From Fennellomyces sp. T-0311 (taxonomy: Eukaryota > Mucoromycota > Mucoromycetes > Mucorales > Lichtheimiaceae), in contig JALLLT010000006.1 of assembly GCA_025266875.1 (NCBI GenBank), positions 434,001-498,000 on the forward strand: a stretch of 64,000 nt of DNA. The letters are read 5' to 3'. Position 1 is the first letter of the stretch. Every line of letters begins with the position of its first letter. The notes beneath the pieces are model-generated. The model was not told the origin of the DNA and did no database searches. It saw only the letters and a list, made by a program, of their open reading frames with translations. This document shows positions 14,203 to 26,411 of this stretch, one piece after another. The translations under genes and the position numbers were made by a program.

Positions 14203-15863
14203 CTAATCCAAAAACTCCTTCCGACTTGTAGAACTTTCGTCCTTTTGACGAAGCAATTTGGAACGCGTCGGTTTTCCATTTTTGTAGTAGCCGACGACAA
14301 CCAGCAATGATCGATTCACTGGATACTCGCGGATCAACCGGGCAAACGAGGGAATGTTGATTCGGTTAACAATGTCTAATATTCCATATGGTCGAGTGGC
14401 ACCACTGCTCCGGGGTAGACGATATTCTATAGCAAAGTGGATACCAGTTCTGAGCGTTCGGATTCGGGAATGCTTGAGGTTGTGCATAAATTCCATCATT
14501 CCTAAAGTGCAAGTCGACGATCCTCAATTTGTAGAATTGTGGAGAGTTGCTGATGGATTTTGCGATACGTACTAGGGTATCATCCAGTAAGAAATGATGC
14601 TGATAACTTTGCGTAAAATTCAAAGCTCTTGCAAATTCGACAAGTTCTTCAAAAGTGCTTTCTGAAATGCTTTGATCTGTTGGTACTTTTGTATTGTCGC
14701 TTGTTGATGGATAATATATTGCCAAGGACCTGAGCCGTCGAAGGGTCCCAAGTCGTTGAAAAACGCCGGCTTTCCAAGAGAATGTGCCTGTCAGCTCCAG
14801 TACTTCCAGGGATGGAAAACCAGCTATTAATCTAGAGAATTGTTGTGAATTGGGCTTTTTGCGGTTACCGTCGCCATGCATATTGAGAATCAATGCTTTT
14901 AGTTGTGGAACCCCACAGTTGATAAGGAGTGACCGATTCCAGCCGTACCGATGCCAAGAGCGAATGCAGTCAGCTTATTATCACGATTTCGTCGAAACAT
15001 AAGTTTGAGTGCATTGTCAATGCAAGCCTCTTTAGGACATCCACCGCCAGAGTAGTTTTGTAATCTCAGCCCCCAAAAATCCGTTCTTCCCTAGCCATGG
15101 CATCAGGTTTTGAATACGTAGCAGTCAAGGAGCTATCGCCTCTATTGGTAACAGTAGCTCTATTGACAACGGCAGTTGTATTACAGTAAAATTCCTGGAG
15201 ATTTGGGCTGCTTTCGCAGATGATACCCAGAGCTCGGATGTATTTGTCGTTGGTATACCCTTTGGCATTGAGATCCGGCGAATCTTCAAGAAGCTCGGCC
15301 AGGGCCCTGGGTGCGAGAGAACAATTCAGTCAGGTACAAGTTGGGTGGGGCAAAGGTGGCCGTGAGATCCACATCCGCAAATCCTTGTGGTATGTAACTG
15401 ATCACAGCAATGATGTATTGGAGGCCCTTGTATATCTTTGATGCCTGATATACTATGCCTTTCATATCAGGAAGATTGCGGTGGTAAGATCTCAGCGCCA
15501 GTGATGCCAATGTGCTGTCGGTGAGCTGAATGATCTCGGTCGCCATTGACTTATCGAAGCCATGAAGGACTTGGGATGAGAAAGAGAATTTGAGCACACC
15601 AAATATGCAACTATTTTCCCATTACTTCATTTACCTCATGATTCGATGTGGGACCACTTTTGTTCGAGGATTGCTTTATGCAGTTCTGATGATATGGATT
15701 TTTGTTCTGATGATAACATCAGTACATGTTCTGGTATAGTTGAGGTACGGTCTGCAGGAGAGAGCGCCTGACTTTTTTTAACTCGATTGGGTGGACCTAG
15801 ACGAAGCAAGGTATCCGTAGGGTCCACTGCTTTGACTGGTATGTCGAGAAAGTTAAATGACAA
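14203..15863 (-). pseudogene. F-box/LRR-like gene remnant, frame-broken
   Basis: Minus-strand segments look like successive parts of one leucine-rich-repeat protein, but in different frames. In transcription order they are: a possible N-terminus at 15863-15636 (begins MSFNFLDIPVKAVDPTDTLL); a segment at about 15597-15286 (IIQLTDSTLASLALRSYHR); a segment near 15250-15070 (CESSPNLQEFYC); the best LRR-like frame from about 15070 to 14366 (LKALILNMHG, FPSLEVLELTG, LRRLRSLAIYYP); and a shifted frame 14499-14203 (IRTLRTGIHFAIEYRLP). Canonical introns that join all of these could not be found and stops interrupt the joins. A decayed copy is the simplest reading; an unusually spliced active gene is the alternative. 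No complete F-box was identified. Confidence 0.42.
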
Positions 15864-16406
15864 TCACATAGAAGGCCATTCTCGCAGACTAAAAGTGTTC
15901 CCTATCTAGCTATATAATGTTTGATCTGAGCGATCTTTCTTCGCCGAAAATTCTATGAAGATTTTGACATGACAGAGGAGGAGGCAGCTTATACTTGTCC
16001 GCCAAATAGTGGTCTTATGGCAGATATGCCATACACTTGTTACATCCAGCCGTTATCCTAAATTAAAGCTTCTTATAATAGCAGCAGATTCACATGCCTG
16101 TATCCATCTCTATCTATAGCTCAAGAGTAAACCAGAAACTTGGCGAGACGTGGTGGTACATCGTGTTTTATGAACTTGTGCGTCAGACACAGAAGGCTTT
16201 CCAGGTGTCTTCTAACTCATGCATATAAATGTCGTTTGCATAACTACTATCTGATATTCGCCAGATATAGATGCCTTTCATGAATGATTCTGATGTGCAC
16301 TTCACATATTGCACGCAGAATTGGCTAGTTACCATGGACTCCGCTTTTGCGATTTTCAAGGAAACGTCGTTTGACAACTTTTTTTTTTCGTTTCCAGCAA
16401 CTTATC
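15864..16406. other. intergenic interval upstream of DUS4
   Basis: About 540 bp without a recognisable gene. A T-rich run at about 16378-16389 lies just before the DUS4 start and is probably part of its promoter or 5' leader. Confidence 0.4.
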
Positions 16407-17463
16407 ATGGCGAAAACGTCTGTACTTGATATAATCAATTCCAAAGATCGGGTCAATGTGTGTGCGCCCATGGTGCGATACAGCAAGCTCCCGTTCCGAG
16501 AACTTGTTCGCAAGTAAGTGGAATGGTTCGAAATGACATTGTCATTTTTCTTCGATACTGATTAATGAAGGACAGGTACAACTGCGACATTGCCTACACA
16601 CCTATGATTCTTGCGGATGTATTCAAGAATTCGGATCTTGCTCGTGAGACGGACTATTCGACGAACGCAGCAGACGATCCTGTAGTAGTTCAGTTTGCTG
16701 CGAGCAATTCGGTCGATCTGGCAGCAGCAGCAGAACTGGTAGCACCCTTCGCTGGTGGCATTGGTATGTTTCGAACAAGGCCAAGGAAGCAAACAGAGCG
16801 TTACTAAGCGTGTGGAAAACAAAAATAGACTTGAATTGCGGATGTCCTCAGAAATGGGCTATTCAAGAACATATTGGATCGTATTTGATGTCTGATCCGG
16901 AAGCCGTGCGGGACATGGTGAAAACGGTCAAGGGACGGGTGAATATCCCGTGCAGTATCAAGATCCGAGTCCACCCTGATCTCAAAGAAACATACGAATT
17001 CGTCAAGCGGGCAGAATCCGTTGGTGTCGATTTCCTCACAGTGCACGGACGAACACGAAGGCAAAAGTCGACGGAACCAGTCAATTTCGACGGTATCAAG
17101 CTTGTCAAGGAATCGGTGAACGTGCCGGTGATTGCCAACGGAAGCATCTTTTCGACTGCGGACGCCGAGGAAATGTACAGCAGAACAGGGGTCGATGGAG
17201 TCATGTCAGCGCGAGGGTTGCTGCAGAATCCGGCATTGTTTGCAGGGTACGATGTCACGCCATGGGAGTGCATTGAAGAATACGTGCGGTTGGGCATTGG
17301 CTATGGCACAAACCACTTTATTTTCCATCACCACCTGATGTACATGTTTGAAGACATCATGAGCAAAGCCGAGCGCAAGACGTTCAACACCCTTTCGAGT
17401 ATACCCGCCATCATTGACCATCTGGAAAGCAACTGGGGTCTGGATGTCGCCAAGCTTGCATAG
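16407..17463 (+). CDS. DUS4: tRNA-dihydrouridine(20a/20b) synthase
   Basis: Flavin enzyme that reduces uridine to dihydrouridine in the tRNA D-loop; Dus4-type members modify positions 20a/20b. Exons: 16407-16513, 16576-16763 and 16829-17463 (309 aa, slightly shorter than some homologues). Family motifs in order are VCAPMVRYSKLPFR (FMN-binding N-terminus), YTPMILADVF, PVVVQFAASN, DLNCGCPQKWAIQEHIGSYLM with the expected catalytic cysteine at about C104, CSIKIRVHPDL, LTVHGRTRRQKS and VPVIANGSIFS, DGVMSARGLLQNP. The DLNCGCPQxWA form and short C-terminus fit Dus4 better than Dus1, Dus2 or Dus3. The gene is convergent with CFD1, whose stop lies 77 bp away. Confidence 0.94.
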
Positions 17464-17540
17464 ACTTTTGGCCCCAATTTCTTAATATATTGCATATGTA
17501 CAGAGAATAGAGAGAGAGAGAGTATGTGTGTATGATGTGC

Positions 17541-18415
17541 TTAGGATGATGAAGAAGTAGTCAGATCCACGACGCGGCCACTGATTGTCTTGAAGATGGG
17601 GAACAGGTTGGACTTGGCAAAGGAGTGGACGTACGAGCCCTCGCCATCGGTCTCGACCATCGTTGTGAATCCCGGATCAATGGGCACCCGTCCCAAGAAC
17701 TCGATGCCGTACTCGTTGGCCATGGCCTCGCCGCCGCCCGACGCAAAGATATTGGTGCACTCGGTGCAATGGGGACATACAAACCCACTCATGTTCTCCA
17801 CCACGCCCAGGACAGGCAGCTTGACCTTTTTGCAGAACGACAGCTCCTTGCGCACATCGGCAATAGCAACGCCCTGGGGTGTGGTCACCACCACCGCACC
17901 ATCCGGCGAATATTCCTTCAGGTTCTCGATGATGGCAATGTGTTCATCCGAAGTCCCGGGTGGGGTGTCGACCAGCAGATAGTCCAGCTCGCCCCAGCAC
18001 ACATCCTGCAAGAACTGCTTGATCATGGCTGCATTTGGATTCATAAGCAAAACGAGGAACACATCGACCTTTCTTTTCTTCTTTTTCTTTTACCTGTCTT
18101 TTTGGGTCCTCGCCAAACAACCGAGTCGTTTTTATTACTAAGCAAAAAGCCGATCGACATGCACGCCAGATTCTTGCGCTCATCGGCATACACCGGAACC
18201 CAGCCCTGCGACGATTGGTGCACTTGGCGCCCGTCCAGCCCGAGCATGCGTGGGATCGATGGTCCAGTGAGATCAATGTCAAGGACACCGACCTTTAAGC
18301 CCTTATCGACCAGACTCAAAGCAAGCTGTGTGGTTACCGAGGACTTGCCCACGCCGCCTTTGCCGGACAGGACGAGGACAATGTGCTTGATTTTCGACAA
18401 GTTGGTGTCGGTCAT
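17541..18415 (-). CDS. CFD1: cytosolic Fe-S cluster assembly factor Cfd1/NUBP2 (P-loop ATPase)
   Basis: Scaffold ATPase that with Nbp35 assembles 4Fe-4S clusters for cytosolic and nuclear proteins. Exons (minus): 18415-18094 and 18028-17541; 269 aa, close to NUBP2 length. The deviant Walker A GKGGVGKS is at residues 18-25, the Asp of [12 protein letters not shown] follows, and the Walker-B-like [12 protein letters not shown] lies after the intron. The C-terminal cluster site CPHC (about C192 and C195) sits in [15 protein letters not shown]. There is no N-terminal Cys-rich extension, which distinguishes it from Nbp35/NUBP1. It lies 148 bp downstream of the THO2 stop in the same orientation. 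Confidence 0.95.
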
Positions 18416-18563
18416 GGTCGATCGAGTTTTTTTTATGAGAAAGAGAGAGATCCCGTTCTCGAGTTAAAACGAGCACATTTTTGCCCAGAAGGAGATTGCG
18501 GAGATTAACAGCCGAGATCCGCACACTGCATCATGCAAAAGGGACTTTTTATTGTGGATAATA

Positions 18564-21500
18564 TTAGCGCCGTCTATGTCGTCTGTCTCTGTCATTCCTG
18601 TCATCGCGCGTCCGGTCCCTCGTGTCCCGGTCATTGCGATCACGGTTTCGCTCTCTGTCTCGCTCCCTATCACGATCCCGGCGCTCTTCTCGACGATCCT
18701 CCCTGCTGTGCAAACAAAAGCAATCCATCAATCAACCCATTCTCTGCAAAGATCATCAAAACCCCACCTGTATCTCTTATCCGCCCGATCCCGGTCTCGC
18801 TCGTCCTCGGTACGTTCACGCTTACGAGAAGCGGCAGCAGACCCACCATTGTTTGCTCCACGCGAATCCCGAGCCGACAACTCCTTGGGTGGCGCCCGTG
18901 CAGAATCCCGCGCTGCTTCCCGAATGGCGTCTCTTGCATGATCACGGACTCTTCCCGGCTCACGTGGCGAGTCACGCGCAGCTTGTCGAGTCGACTCCCT
19001 GGGTGAATCCCGTGCACTCTCTCGTGTGGTGCCTTCGCCGCGCCCAGAATCACGCGTACTGCTTTCTCGCGCAGATTCACGTTCGCGAGCAGTCGGTGTG
19101 GTCGGTGCTGAGCGATGTCGGTTGCCACTCGAATCGCGCTTGCTTCGATCTTCGTCTTCGTGACGCACCCGTTTGGAACCGTTCGCATGTGAGGATTGTT
19201 CGTCGCGACTTCGTTTGCGGTCGGAGGAGGAATCACGCTTGTCGTTGTGAGGTGGGCTGGTGGATTTGGATCGTGTGGTCGTAGCGGCAGTGGTAGTCGT
19301 GGTGGTGGTCGCAGTCAGCTTTTCAGTGCGCGGTGCGGGCTCTGGCTCTGGCTCTTCGATGCCGAGGAACGCATTCTTGGTGATCCATCTGGATCTGCCC
19401 TTTTCCACATAAGCACGGTAACTAAAAGAAAAAGAAAAACAGTGAGTTGAACAGTTCAGACTTCGCGCGCTAACAAATGACATCCTTTACCTTCTTGCCA
19501 AGATGGAGAGCTTATCCTTGTCACCGCGGTTGGCCAATTCCAGGGTCGCCTTGACGAGCACCTGGCCATGTTCACGGATGATGGGGAAGTACGGAACGAA
19601 CTGTCTGAGAATCAGGAAGGCGTTTCGGATCTGATTCTCTTCGCCTGACAGCAGAGCTTGTTCGATGGCCAGGCTTGTTTTGAGATGCCACTTGTGCGTC
19701 ACTCGCTTGAACTCTTGATAGCTCAGGAGATCCTCCTTGGCCACTTCTTGCGAAGAGGATTGAACATTCCACTTCTTCTGGAACCCGATAAGCCCATCCC
19801 CGTGCGCACCTTTGAGATACACCTGCTCGTCCTTGTGCCACTCGGACATTTTGGCAAAGATGTGATAGATGAAACGCGCATGGATGGTCGTCTCGTACTC
19901 CGTGAACGACAGCACCGCCGTGGGCAGGTGTTCCGAAAGCACCTTGTCGAGAATGGTCAGGCTTGAAAAGTTCTTGACGCCCAATCGATGCATAAGCAGG
20001 ACAAACTCGGAGCAGAACACCGCGTCGACCTCCGACGCAATGCTTCTTGGCAGCAGACAGTACTGGATGATGCTGGAAATCAACGGCAATCGATCGGCGT
20101 CGGTGGGGAACCAGCGTGCCTGCGACGCCTTGAGCACCTCCATCACATGCTCAACCTCCTTTTTGTGCTTGGGCAGATCCTGCTGCAGCGCCTCCAAGCT
20201 ACTCTGCGACTGTCGCTCGGTCTTGCTGACAACCGAGGGGCGGTTGCTCGTGTAGAATTCCGAGCGGGTATCTTGACACTGCGCAATCATGTTCTTGTGT
20301 CGTCGCATCGAGCTGAGGTAGTGTTCTTCCGGCACTTGGATGTCGTACAGGCTCAACTGCCAAAAGATAACGTAGAATTCCGCCGTGATGATGTTCAGGA
20401 CGCTTGGATCGGAAATGAACTGCGGCACTTGCTCGATCAACGACTTGAAGGCTGGATGCGGCTCATCGGGCGACGGCTCCGGTCCTTGGTATGTGTGCAG
20501 GTTGTATCGGGTGATCGGCCGGATGAGTTGCATTACAAGAGACTCGGGCAAGTCATACTCCTTTACCAGAGTAACAGCACTGGGGAAGAGCGTGGCGTAT
20601 TCTGGAGGCTCAAAGATTTGTGTCAACAGTTCCATGAACTGCATGATCGTGCGCTGCACAAAATCGATCTTTTTGCCCAGTTTCTGCGCCATTACCACCT
20701 TTTCTTGGCCAAACGATTCCTTCAATCGGTAGAGCAACACAACCAGTTCCAGTGCTGCATTGTCGGCCTTGAGTGCTTCCTTGAGTCGGCTGAGAACCCG
20801 CTTGCTGGCACGTCGATTGTCGCTTGAGAGCGGCTGGAATGCTTCGGATCGGACTGTCTCACTGGAGGCTGATGAAATCACCTGGTGATCGGTCAGCGCG
20901 TCATTGATAAGCTCGATACCGCCGAGTTTGGTGATGAATTCGTTGAAAAGTACAAGGTCGTCTACTGAATCGTTGTGGCGCAGTCGATGAATCATGTATT
21001 TGATTAACGGTGCTGGGTCGACGCCTTGCTTCTTGTACAGCATGCCCGTGAACGTGGCAAGAGCTGTGCCAGACCGTCAGTGAATCAACCACGCGTGTGC
21101 AGAGCAATAAAAAGACATACCTCGAATCCATACAGCCACATCCTCGATCTCGGTCACCTTCTTTCGCTTCATGCGGCCAGGTCCTTGCGAGCCCGTCCAC
21201 TTTTCGGTCAACAGGTAACTGAGCACATCGTACGCAAAGTCGCCCATGTATCGACAGGCGTCGGCCATGTACGGCGCCAAATTGTCCATAAACTGGATCG
21301 TGTCGAGCATGACGTTGAAAACAAGCATGGGGTTGGAGTTGGAGAGCTTGCCGAGATCGCGACCGCCTTTGCGCACGTCGATTCGGGATACGCGACTAGG
21401 TAACACACACGTTAGTCTTGTCCTTATGAGTACACACTCGCACACCAAACACATACCGGATGCAATGCTTGATAGAAAGGATCGTACGCGCCTTCAACAG

Positions 21501-23563
21501 CTTGGTTTCGATGGTTTTCTTGTAAAAGTCGTTGCCCCATTCTCCGTACAGCGCGCACCTGCAACGCACAGTGAGTCCCACTTTAATGACAACAACAACA
21601 AAACTTACCGCTCTTGGTATGGCAACAGATCCAACAGTTCCCATACGGATGCCATGGTACCGGGGTTTGTGTTACTAAACGACACTGCCGGCAGCAGAAA
21701 CTCGCGAACAATGGCCATGCAATAAGGCTTGGCATCGGGGTATTCGTTTTGGCGCTCAATAATGCTTCTCACGATGAGTAGAAGCTTTTGAATGAGGTTG
21801 GGAGCAAGATACGTCTTGTATCCTGCCATGCGCATGACGGGCGCAAACACCTTGACGAGATCCTCAAATGTTTCGCATCGAGGCAAGTCTTGGTTCCAAT
21901 CCTGATAGAAGAACGTATAGCACTTCTTCTTGCTTCGATCATGGCATCCTTCCTTCATGTAATCTGTCACCAGCACGCGTTCCATCTTGGGCACCGTGTT
22001 GCCAAACTCGCTCTTGATCTTGGAGTCCTCAGCGGCCTGGGCAAACAACACGTACTTTTCCTTGATGGCATCGGGAACATACCGTTCGTACGCAGGTTGA
22101 AGGATGACGTCGCAGAGACGGTAGATGTGATGGGCGATTTCGGGATGCATATCCAGCAGCTTTTCGTACTTGGCAAACATCTGTTCGGCGTGATAAATGT
22201 CGCCCACGGCCAACAAGGCCTTGGTGAGTTCAACTACATCGTTTGCCGTGTAATCGGAATGTTCGCCGTCATCATCATCCGCCACTTTGGGTGCGGGTCG
22301 TTCCAGAATTTCGGCCACGCCTTCCTCGCCCAGAGCACCGTACATGGACAACCCACCGGCATTCAAGGTCTTCATTTCCTTGTTCATGTGTTCAAGATAA
22401 GACTTTTTTGCGGCCTCCATCTCGGCTTCGTTTGGCTTGAGATACGGCAACAGATCGTACAAGCGGACGAGGCCTTGCTTGATCAGGATGGCGCAGCCGT
22501 AATAGAGTTCGGAGGGCGAGTTTTTGACTTCATAGTTCTGGTAATACTCAAACTTGTAGCCCAACAAGTGGGCCATGATGAGACTGGCATGATTCGCTTC
22601 GATCCATTTGGACTGCTTGAACAGAGCGATCCAAAAGGAAAAGTTCCTGAGTAGTTCCTTGATGTAAAAGTCGAGCAGGACATCCAGCACACGATTGGGG
22701 TCGAGGTGAAAGATGCCTGTACCGAATTAGCAGTGGTCTCCAAACGCAGTAGCTGTGTGTGTCTGTGTCTGTGTTCCGTACCGATATGAGAGGAAACTGT
22801 CTGCAGGAAAGAGGGTATTCGGTCGATGGGCGTGGGCGGAGCTTGGCCATATTCGTCGTAAGGCAGATCAATGCTTCCAACAATCAGGTCGTTGATTAGC
22901 GCTGCATAGCCAACATTGTCTTCGCGGAAGAGGTTGAACTTGTTTTGTTTGTAGCTAGACCAAAGAAAGAGAGTGTCAGACAATCATCCCATGTTTAGCC
23001 AAGATATACAAAAAAAAAACGTACAGCATCGATGTGTTGAGCCGGACAAGTCGTCGGTCAAACATGATTTTGCTTGGAATCAGCGCATTGTCTTGCAATA
23101 ATTGAGTAGAAAAGTTGATCTTGGCATCGGCAATCGTCAAGATCCCTTTGTCCTTGAAAACCATGGGGTGAGCAAGTCCATGTGGTGATCAATGAAGAAA
23201 AAACAAAATATAAACACTCACCACGGCGCCTTTAACCATTGCATTAATGTTGGCCTTTCTTGTTGCCAATCTCGCTGCGGCATTGTCGTCGAGTTTGAGT
23301 TCAGAGAGTGCTTCTACTTGAACGTCTTTGGATTTGAGCGAATTAATAAACAGCAAACGAATGTCAATGCTGTGGTTTCGAAAGACGCCAGTTTCGTCCT
23401 TGATTAAAGCACCCATAAACTCCAGGAATCCTTCCACCGATCGTCGTCCCGCAAACGCGTCATGCGTTGTCCGTGAAATCAGCTGTCGCAAAGGATTGCT
23501 TTGCAGAAGGACGTAGCTTGGGGCGAGCGATCTCGCGTGCTCGATTTCTTCTTGCAATTCCAT
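18564..23563 (-). CDS. THO2: THO complex subunit Tho2 (THOC2)
   Basis: Large scaffold of the nuclear THO/TREX complex that couples transcription to mRNP assembly and export. Exons (minus): 23563-23222, 23152-23025, 22954-22782, 22716-21609, 21558-21457, 21395-21121, 21063-19491, 19421-18768 and 18705-18564; 1498 aa with all phases closing. Conserved stretches include YKQNKFNLFREDNVGYAALI, IFHLDPNRVLDVLLD, LLGYKFEYYQ, DVRKGGRDLGKLSNSNP, EFYVIFWQLSLYDIQVPEEHY and AVFCSEFVLLMHRL. From about residue 1250 the tail is low-complexity, rich in RD/RE/RS dipeptides, and probably binds nucleic acid. The start chosen is the first ATG in the long N-terminal exon; an upstream ATG at about 23657 joined by a very short (39 nt) intron is possible. 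At the last junction a CAGCAG acceptor could shift the exon by one codon. Confidence 0.95.
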
Positions 23564-23780
23564 ACGAGAATGTGTGTGTCTCTGTGTAGAGTAGAAAAAA
23601 GAAAGCTGAGCGCCTTGCACTTTTGCGAATCTCAGCACCCAAATTGTTCGCACTCATTGTTTTGCGCGCATTATTTTTGTAAATGACTACTCTTATTATG
23701 GTTGTGCGTATGTAAAGCATGAATGAAGAATGTAACTACAGAAATAGGAATGATAGAATGCAAAAAAAGGCAGCACGCGC

Positions 23781-25758
23781 TTAGATTTTTGCCGTGAGGC
23801 TGCGAGTCATTCGAAGCTTGAGCGCAATCAAAATGAAGCCGCCCACGATATACGTGACGCCCGTAAAGACCTTGTAGGTCAAGTAGGGCTCGGCGTCGAT
23901 GCGACTTTCGATGGCACTCGCGATGCTGGGACCAAATACAGAGACCATGTTGGATAGCAAGAGGATCGATAAACCGGTAGGAAATCGGTCGATACCGAGA
24001 ATCGTGGCCGTGATGGGTGAGACTGGTTTCGGCATGTCAGTAAACAATGAAATGAATTTTGTTCTAGAACTTACGCAAAGCAACGTAAGAGCTGCACACC
24101 AAACCAAATACGGCAGCAAAGGCCATCAATGTACCGTAATTGTTTGCAAATACCCAAATCGTCAGTGCGCTGATCCCGCTGATAAATGTGAAAACAATGT
24201 CGGCATTCAAGCGACCAATGCGATCCCCAATATACCTGGTTCGCTGGTGTGTCAGTGCAAAACGTACATTGACTGGATCGAAAGATGTCTTACCCGACAG
24301 CGACCCGCCCAACACAGTTGCCAGCAGACATGACGGCAATCAGTGCTGTTCCGTTGGCGCTGGATAGCCCAAGATATCTTGCGTAAGCTGCGCGTATCAA
24401 GACGAGTTAGAGCAAAACGCCTGAACCACTGAATGGTGACTTACATGGGAGGAAAAAGAAGGGAACAAAGAATCCCATGAGGGCAATCATGGACCCGATG
24501 ACCCATAAAAGATAGTTGATGTCCTTGAGCACGTTCCAGTTGAAAATCTCCCGCAAAGTAGGCTGGTGAGGCGTGGGCTGTTTTTCACCCGATTCATCAT
24601 TGGCCTTGTACTTTTTATGTCGAGGGTACTTTTCCTTGACCAAGAGACAAGTAAACACATTCATTCCAAGAACGAGGAATCCCATAATGCGATAAGTCCT
24701 GTAGAATCAAAAGACAAGTGTTAGATACCATACGCTGATCCCTCTTTTCAAACAAAAAAACCTTACCAGGCGGCACCGAGTTTGTTGTTAAGGGCAGTCA
24801 TCACAAATGGCAAAACCAAACCACCGACGCCGCTTCCACTTGATACCAATCCCAAGCCAAGGCCTCGACGGCGATTAAACCATTGAGCAGGCACCGACAT
24901 GGCCGCCTTGAAAATAATAGTATAAGCAACTTTGACATCATTCTTTTATCTTGGTTATATTAGACTTACCACATACATGAACGAGGCACCTGATCCAAAT
25001 AGTACGCCTTGCGTCAGATACAGATGCCAAATCTGGAGATTCAAGGATGATCAGCTGATGCACGCGCAATATCCCATCACACGCAATATGAACCTGTGTA
25101 GTGAAACCAGCCATTTCTAACCCTAGAACACCCAAGAAGGATCCCAAGATAAGAACCGCGCGAACTCCGTATCGGGCGCTAATGATCTGGAACAGAGGTC
25201 CCATCAAGTCAACGAATAGCTCCATAATCGTTCCTGCAAAGCTCAATTGAAGCTGAGCATCCGGAATATGACTGAACACTTCACGTTCATAGTACTCTTG
25301 CATAATGCCTGTGTCAAGTTAGTATTTGCTTTCTGCTTTTTTTTAATAAAAAAAAACTGACCCCTATAGAAAATGTTAGACGGGTCTACGTTGGTGGAGC
25401 GCTTTTGCTTCGTACCATGACGATGAAGTACCAAAGGAAGTGAATTGACCAAGAAAGGCACCTGCAACGACCAACCAACCGAAACCACCATCTGGTCCAT
25501 CATCATACGCGTCATTGACTTGCCATTTCTTTTTTGTGGTTTCATCGGGTACAGCTACAATGTGCGTGTCAAGACATGCGTGTATTTCCTTTTATCAATA
25601 AATAGAGTTTTTTGTTCTTTACCTGGAACTGTGTCCACAGTAGGTGTCGAGGAAACAATGGAAGCCACCGTAATGGATGACAACCGATCCGAGGTATCGA
25701 GACTTGCAGCAGAAGCAGCAGTCATGGATGAAGAGGTGAGGGGTATAGTTACGTTCAA
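23781..25758 (-). CDS. MFS transporter, monocarboxylate-transporter (MCT/Mch) type
   Basis: Polytopic membrane transporter, 481 aa, about 12 hydrophobic segments. Exons (minus): 25758-25623, 25554-25416, 25363-25362 (2 nt), 25308-25094, 25032-24970, 24906-24767, 24698-24445, 24387-24294, 24235-24075 and 24022-23781. The Ser/Thr-rich N-terminus is followed by the MCT signature DDGPDGGFGWLVVAGAFLGQ, then FGTSSSWGIMQEYY after splicing. Other family blocks are ISARYGVRAVLILGSFLG, HLYLTQGVLFGSGASFMY, QWFNRRRGLGLGLVSSGSGV and GYIGDRIGRLNADIVF. A hydrophilic central loop (EKYPRHKKYKANDESGEK) separates the two halves. The substrate is not predictable; fungal relatives include riboflavin-transporter-like and monocarboxylate-like members. 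Frame continuity between exons 2 and 4 needs the 2-nt exon GG (see findings). Confidence 0.9.
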
Positions 25759-26411
25759 TTCACGAATTGTTCGTAATTCTCTCTTTTATACGACCTGAAT
25801 TGTAAAAAAAAATGTCGATCCCATCGCCATTGGTTCCTTTCAATACTTCCTTAATTTGGACTTTGCCAGGAAAAAGCGGGGATTTTCATGGTCGTGTGTT
25901 TGAGGAACAAAGCTTATTCATACTATAAAAGTCATTTTAGAGTTGTTATGCATAATGGTTTTTGGTTCGTGTGTTGTGAAAGTCAAAGGTAAAGAGAGTT
26001 ATCGTTATGTAATAAACATAAAAAGTGGATATGTTTCGCGTTCCTTCGGCACAATGGTAAACTTTGAATAACACCCTCCGGTTTCGGCGACGCTCTATTT
26101 TGGTACAAGTAGTACACAAGTTCATACTCTTGCCTTTTGAACAGCTCATCTGCAACTGCTTCATATACATTCTGTTGATAAGATCCATTATTGTTGTTAT
26201 GGACAAGTAGTTGGTAATGCATGGTTGACAGGGCAAAACAAAAAAAAAAGGACTATAAGGCAACAGTCAAAGAAGAACTAGGCCGCGCGCTAAGTAACGG
26301 GCGCTTTGTACGACTTAGCAGATCTTTCGTGTGGTTCATCTGACTTTTTATTTGAGTTCTGAAAATGGTAACTTTTTCAAAACATCCGTAGCAAATATAA
26401 CTCCAACCGAA
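25759..26411. other. intergenic interval between MFS gene and phosphoketolase
   Basis: About 650 bp serving as 5' region of the transporter and 3' region of phosphoketolase. It contains one possible small ORF (25983-26222, minus), listed separately. Nothing else was recognised. Confidence 0.4.
25983..26222 (-). CDS. possible small ORF, 79 aa, unknown
   Basis: Single open frame from ATG 26222 to a stop at 25983. It begins MHYQLLVHNNNNGSYQQNVY and contains a charged amphipathic stretch (AVADELFKRQEYELVYYLYQ). It lies in the 650-bp gap on the same strand as its neighbours. A second overlapping minus frame is also open here, so coding is uncertain. No domain is recognised. Confidence 0.25.
   Translation of the reverse strand: MHYQLLVHNNNNGSYQQNVYEAVADELFKRQEYELVYYLYQNRASPKPEGVIQSLPLCRRNAKHIHFLCLLHNDNSLYL

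Noticed and set aside
17506..17522. GA, CT, GT and AT microsatellites (also about 31987-31996, 41790-41806, 58868-58882, 59543-59559)
   Set aside because: Ordinary short simple repeats in UTRs, introns and gaps; no specific significance.
17625..18467. Long plus-strand open frame antisense to CFD1
   Set aside because: It mirrors the coding strand of a clearly conserved gene with biased codon use and spans its intron; no motif of its own.
21788..22654. 288-codon plus-strand frame antisense to THO2
   Set aside because: Shadow of the large THO2 exon; His/Leu/Gln-rich translation without a domain.
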